Source of the DNA: Firmicutes bacterium UBA5766
GTDB lineage: Bacteria; Bacillota; Desulfotomaculia; Desulfotomaculales; Nap2-2B
DNA: 34,306 nt
Assembly: GCA_002418775.1 (NCBI GenBank)
Contig: DIEU01000065.1
Span: 1 to 34,306 of the forward strand
Direction: 5' to 3'
Below, in pieces: positions 1-7,727 of the stretch. How positions within the stretch are numbered: the stretch's first letter is position 1; every line of letters starts with the position of its first letter. The position numbers and the translations under genes were made by a program. Under the pieces are notes generated by a model. That model was given only the letters and a program-made list of their open reading frames with translations, was not told the DNA's origin and did no database searches.

Positions 1-126
1 CAACTCGGCGCCAACGTCTACCCCACCGGCGTCCAGGTCTCCAAAGCTGACCTGGCCGATGTCCAAATCGATCACTCTCAATTCCACGGCGAATGGGATT
101 ACGTCATCCGTCCGCGCCATCCCTAG
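1..126 (+). pseudogene. ISAzo13-family transposase, C-terminal end (cut by window edge)
   Basis: The frame is open from base 1 to a TAG at 124-126 and gives 41 residues. They end in HGEWDYVIRPRHP, preceded by a GVQVSKADL segment. This matches the usual C-terminus of ISAzo13-type DDE transposases, where a K-G-x-K/Q-x-S/T segment leads to an HGxWNYTIxPR ending; the family assignment is from memory. The part before base 1 is not visible, so the gene may be intact upstream. Its end abuts the broken IS91-like transposase on the other strand, so this element probably inserted into that gene. Confidence 0.6.
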
Positions 127-367
127 AAAATTTATTCGGTCGCGGTTCCTTAGTAACACCTTGACATAAAGGGCAGCGCCGGTTCCGGCATGAATTGTAA
201 CGCACAGCTTTATAGCCACAATTTCCGCATTCAAAAACATGGCCTCCTAAAGCGGCAGTCCTGCAACGCATGATATCACTGGAAGCTTTGGCTTGCTGTA
301 TTGATGGAGTATAGTTGTGTTCATGCTGTGAATAAAATTGCAGGAAAGCATCCTGTACGGTAGTCAC
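104..367 (-). pseudogene. IS91-family transposase, N-terminal zinc-binding fragment
   Basis: The reading frame opens with GTG at 367-365 and overlaps the stop of the upstream recombinase as GTGA. Residues 33-69 carry the IS91-family N-terminal zinc-binding signature: IMRCRTAALGGHV, then C47-x2-C50, C60, and C65-x2-C68-Q. IS91-type transposases run to about 300-400 residues and contain the HUH/Tyr nicking domain. Here recognisable homology stops at about residue 70 (near base 158), and the last 17 residues come from unrelated sequence that overlaps the end of the ISAzo13-like fragment. The protein lacks all catalytic parts and is a remnant. Confidence 0.75.
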
Positions 368-1236
368 TTTGTGCCGTCATAATAGGTGTCGAGGGGACTC
401 TTGACACCCATAAGGCTATTTGAAGTCATGTGGAGGTAGCAAAGTGTTGTCTGAAGATGCTTATGACCCAGCATTTGCTGGATAAATACAGGATCGACTC
501 CATCTTCCAGGGCATGGGTTGCAAAACAATGGCGCAAGGTATGGGCTGAAATATTCCGGTCGAATTGCAAGCTGTTCCGCAATTTGATCAGTGTGTTTTT
601 AATGGTCTTGACATTAATATGCTCGTTTTTGTTTTGTCCCGGAAACAGCCAATCGTCAGGCTTGTAGCTTGCAGATGAAAAATATGCCTTAAAATAATTT
701 CGCAGCACAAGAAGAGCTGTATCAGATAAAATGGTATACCGGTTTGTATTATGCTTGGCGTTTTCTACCCGTACCCGCATGCTTTTACTGCAAATATCAC
801 CAATCTTTAGCCTGGCTACTTCTCCTACTCGTAAGCCACTCCCGTATATTAACGACAGAAAGGCTTTATGCTTCAGATTAGCGGTCGCGTTCAAAAGCGT
901 TAGCACGTCATGCTTTGCAGGGATTACCGGAAATTTATGTGTTCTTTTCATTCGAGGGATTTTTTTTGAATTCCATTCTTTGTCTAATACATGGGCGTAG
1001 AAAAACTTGATGGCGGAAGTATAGTTGTTGATGGTTCCTGCTGAAAGGCCTTTTTTCTTCTTTAGATAGAGGATGTATTGCTGGATATCTCTTTCTGTAA
1101 TGTCTTCTATGCGATTATGCCTGCCTTGCATAAAAGTAACGAATGCATAAATCCTGCGTAAATATGATTCTCTTGAAGAGTCTGGGGTTCCTTTGAGTTC
1201 GAAGTATAGGGCAATTTCTTGTTCGTACTGATTCAT
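364..1236 (-). CDS. Tyrosine recombinase (XerD-like integrase) of an IS91-type element
   Basis: A 290-aa site-specific recombinase. Residues 1-100 form a SAM-like core-binding domain and residues 105-290 the catalytic domain. Visible catalytic residues are R136 (SGLRVGEVARL), a lysine near K161, H232-x-x-R235 (SAHTLRHCFATH), H258 (LGHKHLQTT) and the nucleophile Y267 (CYLHMT). The length is normal for the XerC/D family. The ATG at 1236 follows GGAGGTATTCCC on the minus strand, a good ribosome site. Its stop overlaps the start of the IS91-like transposase (GTGA), so the two were one translationally coupled unit. This arrangement is known from IS91-group elements of Firmicutes. The recombinase itself looks intact; its transposase partner is not. 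Confidence 0.85.
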   Translation of the reverse strand: MNQYEQEIALYFELKGTPDSSRESYLRRIYAFVTFMQGRHNRIEDITERDIQQYILYLKKKKGLSAGTINNYTSAIKFFYAHVLDKEWNSKKIPRMKRTHKFPVIPAKHDVLTLLNATANLKHKAFLSLIYGSGLRVGEVARLKIGDICSKSMRVRVENAKHNTNRYTILSDTALLVLRNYFKAYFSSASYKPDDWLFPGQNKNEHINVKTIKNTLIKLRNSLQFDRNISAHTLRHCFATHALEDGVDPVFIQQMLGHKHLQTTLCYLHMTSNSLMGVKSPLDTYYDGTK

Positions 1237-1356
1237 GGGAATACCTCCTGATTTTTAATGGCTTGTCTTTACTGGCTTTTTACACTCAGGAGGCGGTCTG
1301 GCTGTTTTACTAATTGTATGTTTTTGTCTCTTTGCACATGGTATAATCATAAAAGT

Positions 1357-1423
1357 AAAAGTATGCTTCTTTCTGTATTGTTTGGTTTGGCGATTAAACA
1401 ATACCATAAAAGGGCATACTTTT
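1357..1423. repeat. Nested inverted repeat upstream of the recombinase (possible IS91-type end structure)
   Basis: An outer 10-bp perfect arm, AAAAGTATGC (1357-1366) and GCATACTTTT (1414-1423), encloses an inner 8-bp arm, TATTGTTT (1376-1383) and AAACAATA (1396-1403), with a 12-nt loop. It lies about 120 bp upstream of the recombinase gene. IS91-like elements use hairpin-bearing single-stranded ends, so this may be an element end; it could equally be a regulatory stem-loop. Confidence 0.35.
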
Positions 1424-1512
1424 TCATTATTTCGCAATTTTATCTTCTTGGATATTACTACCTAATATTTTATGTTGTTAACACAACAGTCTTTCTGGAT
1501 TATAATAACAAT

Positions 1513-1617
1513 ATGCACATAGCCGCTATTACTACAAAAAACAAAAAGACAGGAAAAGTATATATCAACCATAAACTTATCCAGAGCGTCCGTATGTGTG
1601 CTTGGGGTCAGGCTTGA
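1513..1617 (+). pseudogene. IS1634-like transposase, N-terminal remnant
   Basis: ATG at 1513 opens a 34-aa frame beginning MHIAAITTKNKKTGKVYINH and followed by KLIQSVR. This resembles the start of IS1634/IS4-type transposases, where a short beta-hairpin and an x-x-L-V/I-E/Q-S-V-R segment open a protein of roughly 550 residues. Similarity ends at VR. The final residues WGQA and the TGA stop lie inside the repeat element that begins at about 1602, so this element or an associated deletion cut the transposase off. Confidence 0.45.
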
Positions 1618-1650
1618 CTTATTTAGAAATTTGACTTATTCAAATAAATA

Positions 1651-1707
1651 TGTAAAAACAAATGAGAAAGGGTAGGCTAATTATCCTGGCGGATTTTTGC
1701 CTACCCT
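1651..1707 (-). terminator. Intrinsic-terminator-like hairpin of ncRNA copy A
   Basis: In minus-strand sense AGGGTAGGC pairs with GCCTACCCT (1707-1699 with 1677-1669) as a perfect 9-bp stem with a 21-nt loop, followed by TTCTCATTTGTTTTT. The U-tract begins some nucleotides after the stem, so it is not a textbook terminator, but it is conserved in copy B. Confidence 0.5.
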
Positions 1708-2115
1708 TCTCCTGGAGCGTTGTGCAATTTTCGCACATCCTCCTTTTTAGTTTTGCCCCCCTATTATCTGATCCGCAGGCGCCATCACCACACTGCTTTT
1801 CAGACTAACCAGCCACTCCTTAATAATAGCCGTCGAAAAGTAACTTTGTTAAGCTAATTCCTCCACCTATTACAAGTTTTTCACGCCGGCTTTTAATCCC
1901 TGCTTATTTGAAACTCTTACTTCCCAAGGGGTACTTGCTTACTTTCAGTTTGTTTTAAGGTTTCCCCATTCCTCCGAGTTTTCAGCTAACCGGTAGATAT
2001 CTACTCGACTCCCTCAAGTAAAAGCTTTTGGCTCAGCAGGTTATTAAAAGCCTTAGCCTTAGTTCGCTGGTTATCAAGGAGCACCCCTCATACTCGGGTG
2101 GCCCTTTCTGAGGTC
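1652..2115 (-). ncRNA. Candidate structured non-coding RNA, copy A (~460 nt)
   Basis: The predicted transcript starts about 7 nt after the TATTAT box and ends after a GC-rich hairpin with a U-rich tail. Visible stems in RNA sense are a 5' hairpin CCUCA/UGAGG (2113-2086) with inner GGG/CCC; GUAG-AUAU-CUAC (2004-1993); a GUGC/GCAC hairpin (1736-1722) inside GGAG/CUCC; and the terminator stem AGGGUAGGC/GCCUACCCU. Compared with copy B, two substitutions turn a Watson-Crick pair into G-U in this strand, whereas read as plus-strand RNA they would be A-C mismatches. Loops vary while stems persist. No known RNA family was recognised; OLE, HEARO, GOLLD, ROOL and raiA could not be tested here. Confidence 0.55.
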
Positions 2116-2121
2116 AATTTG

Positions 2122-2150
2122 ATAATACTATATATTTTTACCCGTGTCAA
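2122..2150 (-). promoter_or_regulatory. Sigma-70/A-type promoter of ncRNA copy A
   Basis: On the minus strand TTGACA (2150-2145) and TATTAT (2127-2122) are separated by exactly 17 bp. The same two hexamers and spacing recur in copy B (19541-19513) although the spacer sequence has changed. Hexamer conservation with spacer drift argues for a functional promoter. Confidence 0.65.
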
Positions 2151-2414
2151 TAGTTAATTTATAATATTTTATTATTTATTAATATTCCGATAGCTTGCCA
2201 GATTATTAATAAAAATAACTAATTATTGCCACAAAAAGCCATAAATATATTCAATGGCAAACATAAAGGTAATATATGTCGTTTTGTATAATTACCTGTT
2301 ATGGAAGAATGGGGATTGTTTGTCCGCAAACTGAAACCTGTTGGGCCTGACTATGATCCGGTTGTAAATGAGATAAATTAACTGTTCCAAATTACTAAGC
2401 GGATTGGAGTAAAC

Positions 2415-3062
2415 ATGGAAGATCAAAAAGAGAAAATATTTTCCGGACTTAGTCAAGCTGTTGTTGACATGGATATCGACAGCGCAGTGTATTTTGCCCG
2501 TAAAGCGCTTGAAGCAGGAATCAGCGCTGAAGAAGCCATTGTTTATGGTTTATCAAACGGGATGGAAAGAGTAAGCAAATTATATCAGGAAGATATTTAT
2601 TATGTGCCGGAACTGGTCGTCTGCGGCGATACCATGTACGAGGGCTTGAACATCTTGAAACCTCATCTTAACAAAACACATAAGCCCCTGGGTAAATTGA
2701 TTATTGGAGTAGTTGAAGGCGACAGCCATGACATCGGAAAGAATATTGTAGCGATGCTGCTTGAAGCGGCCGGTTTTGAGATTCACGATTTGGGAACCGA
2801 TGTGCCTCTTCATCATTTCGCAGATAAAGCACTGGAAGTAGACGCGGATATAGTTGCAATGTCCTCATTAATGACAACCAGCAGGGGAGGAATGGGGAAT
2901 GTCATTGAGGATCTGAAAAAGAGAAGCCTCAGGAAACGGTTTGTGATGGTCGGCGGTTCAGCTGTTACGGCAGCCTTTGCTCAGCGCATCGGGGCCGACG
3001 CTTATGGGCCGGATGCCTTTGCCGCCGTCACTCTGGCCAAAAAAATGATGCTGCAATTCTAG
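2415..3062 (+). CDS. Corrinoid (cobalamin-binding) methyltransfer protein, MtbC/MttC-like
   Basis: A 215-aa corrinoid protein that carries a methyl group on cobalt between a methyl donor and a second methyltransferase, in the cytoplasm. Residues 1-90 form the helical cap domain (B12-binding_2 type) and residues 91-215 the Rossmann-like B12 domain. The lower-ligand motif is G102-D-S-H105-D-I-G108, with H105 the expected cobalt ligand; S150-L and V179-G-G complete the cobalamin-tail site. The length is typical of MtaC/MtbC/MttC proteins. A GGAGT site precedes the ATG by 5 nt. The UroD-type methyltransferase follows after 18 nt, an arrangement usual for methyltransfer operons. No MttB-, MtaB- or MtgB-type substrate methyltransferase is seen in the window, so the donor cannot be named. 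Confidence 0.92.
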   Translation: MEDQKEKIFSGLSQAVVDMDIDSAVYFARKALEAGISAEEAIVYGLSNGMERVSKLYQEDIYYVPELVVCGDTMYEGLNILKPHLNKTHKPLGKLIIGVVEGDSHDIGKNIVAMLLEAAGFEIHDLGTDVPLHHFADKALEVDADIVAMSSLMTTSRGGMGNVIEDLKKRSLRKRFVMVGGSAVTAAFAQRIGADAYGPDAFAAVTLAKKMMLQF

Positions 3063-3080
3063 GAATAGGCTGGGAGCAAA

Positions 3081-4064
3081 ATGATTAAACTCATCGATTA
3101 TATTAAAAAATTTGACCGGCGTCTTGTTTTTCCCTGGATGAGCACGGTTGGTCTTAGACTGACCGGTTATAAATTATATGATGTTTACAACTCACCGCAA
3201 AAACAATTATATGTGGCTCAAGTGATGGATGAGGAATTTAAAGCTGATTTTGTATATCCAATGGATGACGGCGCTTTATTCTTCGAAACTATAGGACTGC
3301 CCCTGATAAAAACCGATTATGATTTCCCTTCCTCAATGGAACATCCGATCAAAGACCAATCTATACTGTCAGGTTTAAGAGTTCCGGACCCATACAAAGA
3401 CGGGAGAATGCCAGTTAACCTGGAAAGCTACAGCTTGATCTCAGGGCATTTTGACAAACCGCTGGCTGTATCTTTGCAGGGGCCTTTTACTCTTGCGTCA
3501 GAGTTAATGGGAGTGATGGACCTGGTCAGAGCGATTATCAGGAACCCTCAATACGTCACAGATTTACTAAATTATACCACTGAGGTTGTTTTGACTTACG
3601 CCCTGGCTGCTGTTCAGGCGGGTGTAAGTTTTCTCTGCATTTCGGAACCAACCGCAGTACTCTTGTCTCCCCCCAGGTTCAATCAACTGGTTTCAGATAA
3701 TCTAAGGAAAATATTTACCTCCACTGACGCCTGGAAAATTCTTCACGTTTGTGGGGACACAACCTATTTGATGCCGCAGTTACTTAATTGCGGCACCGAA
3801 GGTCTCAGCCTGGATCAAGCGGTTGACCTGCCGGGGATAGCTCCCCGAATACCGGAGGAGGTGGTGATTATCGGAAATATCGATCCTCTCAACGTTTTAG
3901 CTGAATTAACTCCTGCCGAGGTTTGGGAAAATACTTTAGACCTTCTGTTTAATATGAAAGATTATCCAAATTTTTTAGTTTCTTTTGGCTGTGACTGCCT
4001 TCCGGATACTCCTGTTGAAAATCTGAAAGCAGCTATGGAAGGGGGGAGGACACTTATAAAATGA
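3081..4064 (+). CDS. UroD-superfamily methyltransferase (MtaA/MtbA/CmuA type)
   Basis: A 327-aa TIM-barrel protein of the uroporphyrinogen decarboxylase superfamily. Zinc-type ligands of the corrinoid methyltransferase branch are visible: H222-x-C224 (LHVCGDT) and C304 in SFGCDCLPDTP. True uroporphyrinogen decarboxylases lack this H-x-C...C set. The expected role is methyl transfer between the neighbouring corrinoid protein and a thiol or other acceptor or donor. It sits 18 nt behind the corrinoid gene, with GGGAG before the ATG, so they are co-transcribed and probably partners. It is one of four such paralogues in the island, all clearly diverged. The substrate is unknown; a heme-biosynthetic role is unlikely from the motifs and context. 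Confidence 0.88.
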   Translation: MIKLIDYIKKFDRRLVFPWMSTVGLRLTGYKLYDVYNSPQKQLYVAQVMDEEFKADFVYPMDDGALFFETIGLPLIKTDYDFPSSMEHPIKDQSILSGLRVPDPYKDGRMPVNLESYSLISGHFDKPLAVSLQGPFTLASELMGVMDLVRAIIRNPQYVTDLLNYTTEVVLTYALAAVQAGVSFLCISEPTAVLLSPPRFNQLVSDNLRKIFTSTDAWKILHVCGDTTYLMPQLLNCGTEGLSLDQAVDLPGIAPRIPEEVVIIGNIDPLNVLAELTPAEVWENTLDLLFNMKDYPNFLVSFGCDCLPDTPVENLKAAMEGGRTLIK

Positions 4065-4145
4065 TTGAGCCTGGGGCAGGCAGTATAAAAAAACAAAACG
4101 CAATCAATTAATTACAAATAATTCACAAAGAAAGCGAGACCGCAG

Positions 4146-5471
4146 ATGAAAAAAAAAGGAATAAGTTATTTTTTAATGGCAGCGTTTTTCGCTGCATGCA
4201 TCCTGGGTTTGGCCGGATGCAGCCAGAAAAAAACTGCTGAACAAAATAGTACGGAAAATAAAATAGTGACGATTGAATTCTCCTATCCGCCCTATGGATA
4301 TGATTCCCAGAAAGAAGATGCTTTTTGGAAAAAGTATATTGCTGAATTTGAGAAAGAAAACCCCAATATAAAAGTCAATTTTACCGTAGAAAGTTGGGAT
4401 AATGTTTACACAAAATGGGACGGATACTTTGCTTCCGGAGACACACCGGATATCGGTTATGCTGATGGTGTTCAGGGAGTTGAGTATGGTGTCCAGGGTA
4501 AAGCCTTACCGCTGACGGATGTCATTGATGCGCTTGGCGGTGAAGAAGTCTTCACTAAAGATTCCAAGGCATTCCAGACCAACGGAGTTTGGTATTCGAT
4601 ACCAAATTGTGTGGCAGCGCCGGTTTTGGCATATAGAAAAGATTTATTGAAAGCTGCAGGTTTCAGCGAACCGCCCAAAACCTGGGATGAACTTGTTTCA
4701 ATGTCGAAGAAGCTGACGAAAGACGGGGTCTACGGGCTCGGAATGTTTACCGGCGAAAATTTATTAACCCAGCAGATTATGGTTGGCTTCATGAAAGCAG
4801 CAGGCGGCAGGGTGCTGGATGAAAAAGGAAACGTGGTGGTTAACTGCCCTGAGAATTTGGAAGCGCTGAAATTCATGACCGACCTAGCTAAAGTGCATAA
4901 AGTTGTACCGCCCAGCGCGGTCGACTGGAAATATGGAGATGACGTTAATGTGCTCGGTACGGGGAAAGTTGCCACGGACATTATGTGGGGAGGTTACGGA
5001 ACCCTCCTTGAATCGATGTTCCCCAACGATTATCAGAATATCGGTTTTGTAACCATGCCGGTTGGTCCCTCAGGCCATTCGGGCAGTTTCACCGGTTCAG
5101 GCGGATTTTTCCTGTTTAACAAAGCTGAGCATCCCAAAGAAGCTAAAGAATTTATCAAATTCATGAGCCGCGAAGAAATCAGTAAGGAATGGTGCAAAAT
5201 CTCCGGGAATGTATCACCATTCAAAAGCATAGCCAATGATCCTGAGCTGATGAAAATGGAATGGTATAAAGCCGTTTCTCAACAATCAGACACAGCTGTC
5301 GAATTAGGTTTTGACTACGGCTTTGTGCCGGGACTGGACATCCTGCATACCCAATACCGCTATTCCAGAACAGTTGGTGATGTTTTACTCAGAAATATGA
5401 CTCCAGAAGAAGCGCTTAAGACACTTCATGATGACTGCATTGCGGCCATCGAGAAGGCGAAGAAACAATGA
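4146..5471 (+). CDS. ABC transporter substrate-binding lipoprotein, family 1 (sugar type)
   Basis: A 441-aa extracellular solute-binding protein. A short basic start and hydrophobic stretch end in the lipobox GLAGC, so C25 would be lipidated and the protein anchored outside the membrane. The mature part has the family-1 (MalE/UgpB-like) layout, with VTIEFSYPPYG opening the first lobe, a W-D-N-V-Y-T-K-W segment, and EHPKEAKEFIKFMS near the C-terminus, typical of oligosaccharide or glycerol-phosphate binders. It begins 81 nt after the methyltransferase and is followed by two MalF/MalG-type permeases and a MalK-type ATPase, so it delivers substrate to that importer. The ligand cannot be told from sequence. 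Confidence 0.9.
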   Translation: MKKKGISYFLMAAFFAACILGLAGCSQKKTAEQNSTENKIVTIEFSYPPYGYDSQKEDAFWKKYIAEFEKENPNIKVNFTVESWDNVYTKWDGYFASGDTPDIGYADGVQGVEYGVQGKALPLTDVIDALGGEEVFTKDSKAFQTNGVWYSIPNCVAAPVLAYRKDLLKAAGFSEPPKTWDELVSMSKKLTKDGVYGLGMFTGENLLTQQIMVGFMKAAGGRVLDEKGNVVVNCPENLEALKFMTDLAKVHKVVPPSAVDWKYGDDVNVLGTGKVATDIMWGGYGTLLESMFPNDYQNIGFVTMPVGPSGHSGSFTGSGGFFLFNKAEHPKEAKEFIKFMSREEISKEWCKISGNVSPFKSIANDPELMKMEWYKAVSQQSDTAVELGFDYGFVPGLDILHTQYRYSRTVGDVLLRNMTPEEALKTLHDDCIAAIEKAKKQ

Positions 5472-5514
5472 AGCCGGCAAACAGGTGAAGTAACCGGTTA
5501 TGCCTCTTGAAAGA

Positions 5515-5552
5515 ATATGTTAGTCCGGGTATTTATATCCGGACTAACATAT
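5515..5552 (+). repeat. Strong stem-loop between binding protein and permease genes
   Basis: ATATGTTAGTCCGG (5515-5528) pairs perfectly with CCGGACTAACATAT (5539-5552) across a 10-nt loop, giving a 14-bp stem. No clean U-tract follows, so it may act as an mRNA 3' stabiliser or partial attenuator. That would fit the known need for more binding protein than permease. Confidence 0.6.
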
Positions 5553-5602
5553 CTTATTTGATTAGCTTGAGAAAAGCAGCCGGGAACTGTTTTAACGAAA
5601 AA

Positions 5603-5707
5603 ACTACCGGATGCCAGGTAGCTGTCGGGACTCCGGCGGAAAATATTATGGCTATGATGGACGGAGCAAGGATTTATGGCCAAAATGCAGCTGCTCAACA
5701 GCAGTAA
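5603..5707 (+). pseudogene. C-terminal remnant of a UroD-type methyltransferase
   Basis: The frame reads TTGCQVAVGTPAENIMAMMD followed by GARIYG. This closely parallels the C-terminus of the complete UroD-type protein at 14204-15265 (SGCTLPVQTPVENVEAMVNA followed by ARIWG), including the zinc-type cysteine and the T-P-x-E-N motif. The rest of the gene, about 300 codons, is absent; upstream lies the 5515-5552 hairpin. The remnant runs into the start of the permease gene in another frame, and its GGAGCAAGG now serves as the permease ribosome site. It is evidence of a lost fifth methyltransferase gene in the operon. Confidence 0.7.
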
Positions 5708-6596
5708 ACCCATTTCCAATTTTAAAATAAGAGGGCAGGTTTTGTTGTTTTTGCTGCCTGCCTTTACTGCAATCATTTTCGTTATGGCTTATCCCATGAT
5801 CAAGGGATTAGACATCAGTTTTACGAACCGCTTATTAACATATGACAAATATTCATATATTGGTTTCCAGAATTTCCTGGCCATGTTTTCCGACAATTTC
5901 TTTTGGTATTCCCTGGTGAATTCCATAAAACTAACCTTTTGGGCGGCAGCGGGCACACTGCTTTTAGGTTTCGCCCTGGCTGTATTGTTAAACCATCAGT
6001 TTGTTTTTCGGGACTTTTTCCGCGGGGCTTTGTTTATACCCTGGGTGATGCCGTCCATGGTCACCGCCTTAATGTTTCGCTGGCTGTATAACGATTTCTA
6101 CGGTTATTTCAATTATATGCTAACCAAATACCATTTGATTGCTCAGCCGGTCAACTTGCTTGCCGACCCCCGGTTAGCCTGGGCAGGTGTTCTGCTTCCC
6201 ATTATCTGGTGCAATTATCCCTTTGTGATGCTGGTTTTTTTAGCGGCCCTGCAGTCTATTGACAAAAGCCTTTACGAAGCGGCCCACATTGACGGTGCCA
6301 ATCGCCTGCAGGCATTCTGGTTTGTTACTTTGCCGGGATTAATACCGGCATTTGTAATCGTCATCATTCTGGAGATTATTTGGACGTTTGCCTCATTCGA
6401 TCTGGTGTTTCTGCTGACCAGGGGAGGTCCCGCCGATTCAACTTTAACCCTTAGCCTATACATTTACAAACAGGCTTTCGAGGCAAAATTATTGGGTTAT
6501 GCGTCTGCTTTGGGAGCGGCGCTGTTTCTTATATTATTCTTTGTCACAATGATGTATTTCAGTTTCGTAAGGAGAACCGGATTTTATGAAAAGTAA
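5676..6596 (+). CDS. ABC sugar transporter permease, MalF/UgpA type
   Basis: A 306-aa inner-membrane permease with about six hydrophobic segments, starting near residue 22 (VLLFLLPAFTAIIFVMAYP). The ATPase-contacting EAA loop reads EAAHIDGANRLQAFWFVTLP, in good agreement with the EAA-x3-G-x9-I-x-L-P rule. It pairs with the 6586-7422 permease and the MalK-type ATPase at 7728 to import the ligand of the 4146-5471 lipoprotein. The ATG at 5676 has AAGGA just upstream, inside the methyltransferase remnant. Its reading frame overlaps that remnant by 32 nt. Length and motifs show no damage. Confidence 0.9.
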   Translation: MAKMQLLNSSKPISNFKIRGQVLLFLLPAFTAIIFVMAYPMIKGLDISFTNRLLTYDKYSYIGFQNFLAMFSDNFFWYSLVNSIKLTFWAAAGTLLLGFALAVLLNHQFVFRDFFRGALFIPWVMPSMVTALMFRWLYNDFYGYFNYMLTKYHLIAQPVNLLADPRLAWAGVLLPIIWCNYPFVMLVFLAALQSIDKSLYEAAHIDGANRLQAFWFVTLPGLIPAFVIVIILEIIWTFASFDLVFLLTRGGPADSTLTLSLYIYKQAFEAKLLGYASALGAALFLILFFVTMMYFSFVRRTGFYEK

Positions 6597-7422
6597 TAGC
6601 GGTTTCTGGAATAAAGCAATCAGACTGGTGCTCCTGATGATTCTTACATACGTCTTATTATTCCCGATGACCGTTGCCCTGTTTACCTCGCTGAAACCAC
6701 CGGGAGAAGTGATTACAGCGACTCCTTCATTATTGCCCCATGACTTCACGCTGCAAAATTACCGGGTGTTATTTTCCCTGAGAGAATTTCCCCGTTATCT
6801 TTTGAACAGCTTTTTGGTATCCTGTTATACTGCTTTGATTAGTATCCTCGTCTCTTCTTTAGCGGCCTATGCGTTGGTCTGGATGAATTTTACCGGGAAA
6901 AGGACTATAGTCAAAGCTATATTTTTCACATACATGTTTCCGCAGATACTTTTGGTTTTACCGCTGTTTTTAATGTGCTACGAATTGAACCTGATTGACA
7001 CTAAAATGGCTTTGGTGCTGACCTATCTTTCTTTTTCCCTGCCTTTTTGTGTGTGGATGCTGAAGTCTTTTTTCGAATCAATTCCGGAAGAACTGGTGGA
7101 AGCCGCCATGCTGGACGGCTGCACATATCTTCAATGCCTGTTTAAAGTGGTGCTTCCCGTTTCAATACCGGCGGTCACTGCCGTGCTCGTTTTTTCATTT
7201 GTTTTGGGCTGGAGTGAATATCTTTTTGCCAATACCCTGATCATCAGTGATACAAACAGGACGATCGCCATCGGCCTGCAGACACTGATCGGCTATTACC
7301 GGGTTGATTATGGACTGCTTACGGCTGCAAGTATTGTGATGACCCTTCCGGTACTGCTGTTTTTTGTGACCGTGCAAAAATATTTTATTCAGGGATTAGT
7401 TGTTGGTTCAGTTAAGGAGTAG
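6586..7422 (+). CDS. ABC sugar transporter permease, MalG/UgpE type
   Basis: A 278-aa permease with six predicted membrane segments and an EAA loop, EAAMLDGCTYLQCLFKVVLP, near residue 175. The N-terminal LKPPGEVITATPSLLP segment before an LQNY motif is typical of MalG/UgpE-type subunits. It overlaps the upstream permease by 11 nt, so the two are translationally coupled and probably form a heterodimer. The ATPase gene follows only after a 305-bp gap that contains an inserted-looking repeat. Confidence 0.9.
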   Translation: MKSNSGFWNKAIRLVLLMILTYVLLFPMTVALFTSLKPPGEVITATPSLLPHDFTLQNYRVLFSLREFPRYLLNSFLVSCYTALISILVSSLAAYALVWMNFTGKRTIVKAIFFTYMFPQILLVLPLFLMCYELNLIDTKMALVLTYLSFSLPFCVWMLKSFFESIPEELVEAAMLDGCTYLQCLFKVVLPVSIPAVTAVLVFSFVLGWSEYLFANTLIISDTNRTIAIGLQTLIGYYRVDYGLLTAASIVMTLPVLLFFVTVQKYFIQGLVVGSVKE

Positions 7423-7471
7423 TTTCACATGCTGCCAGCAGCGCCAGCAATAAAATAAAAATTCACCAGCA

Positions 7472-7649
7472 AGGGAGGTCAATGCCTTAAGTGCGATTTT
7501 GAGCCTTAATTCAAAGAACGAGTGAACCCGAGGATAAGCGAGGGAAGTGTTTGAGGCGCATAGCGCCGGGTTAAGACCTAAGCCCGAGGGTAAACGAGTT
7601 CGTACAAGCATAAGAGGCGAATATGAGCACGTAGGCAGTTGGCCTCCCT
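7472..7649. repeat. MITE-like or structured element between permease and ATPase genes
   Basis: The 305-bp gap between permease and ATPase has no gene. Most of it is a 178-bp segment bounded by imperfect inverted ends, AGGGAGGTCAATGCC and GGCAGTTGGCCTCCCT. Inside are a direct repeat (CCCGAGGATAAGCGAG and CCCGAGGGTAAACGAG) and a GGCGC-ATA-GCGCC hairpin flanked by AACCC/GGGTT. This is the look of a small non-autonomous insertion, or a folded RNA, placed inside the operon. No flanking target duplication was identified with confidence. Confidence 0.45.
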
Positions 7650-7727
7650 GATGCAAGGTATTTTCAGATTAGGAATCCCGGCTTCCGGTTGGGGTTCAGG
7701 AATAAATTGGGAGGATGACCGGGTATT

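Larger units (their letters stand above)
1602..2192. repeat. Long direct repeat, copy A (591 bp)
   Basis: Copy A of a long element whose second copy is at 18982-19583 in the same orientation. By eye the copies align over their full length, from TTGGGGTCAGGCTTGACTTA to TTCCGATA, with many substitutions and short indels and with divergent flanks on both sides. The left end carries a REP-like motif (GGGGTCAGGCTTGAC) followed by two TTGACTTATT(T/C)A units; copy B has three. No protein is conserved in either strand. The minus strand holds a conserved promoter, non-coding stretch and terminator, annotated separately. No clear terminal inverted repeats were found. Confidence 0.9.

Noticed and set aside
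1258..1617. 119-codon plus-strand frame over the hairpin region
   Set aside because: Low-complexity AT-rich translation with no ribosome site; only the C-terminal part in this frame (from 1513) resembles a protein, and that is annotated as a transposase remnant.
1652..2115. Identification of the repeat RNA as OLE RNA
   Set aside because: Length and host type would fit, but OLE is usually single-copy with specific neighbours, and I could not match its conserved sequence; two diverged copies amid mobile debris argue against it.
2301..2381. Short plus-strand frame (MEEWGLFVRKLKPVGPDYDP...) before the corrinoid gene
   Set aside because: Only about 26 codons, no Shine-Dalgarno site and no recognised family; too weak to call a leader peptide.
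3081..4064. Uroporphyrinogen decarboxylase (heme synthesis) for the UroD-type genes
   Set aside because: The H-x-C...C ligand set, corrinoid partner and ABC context identify the methyltransferase branch of the superfamily.
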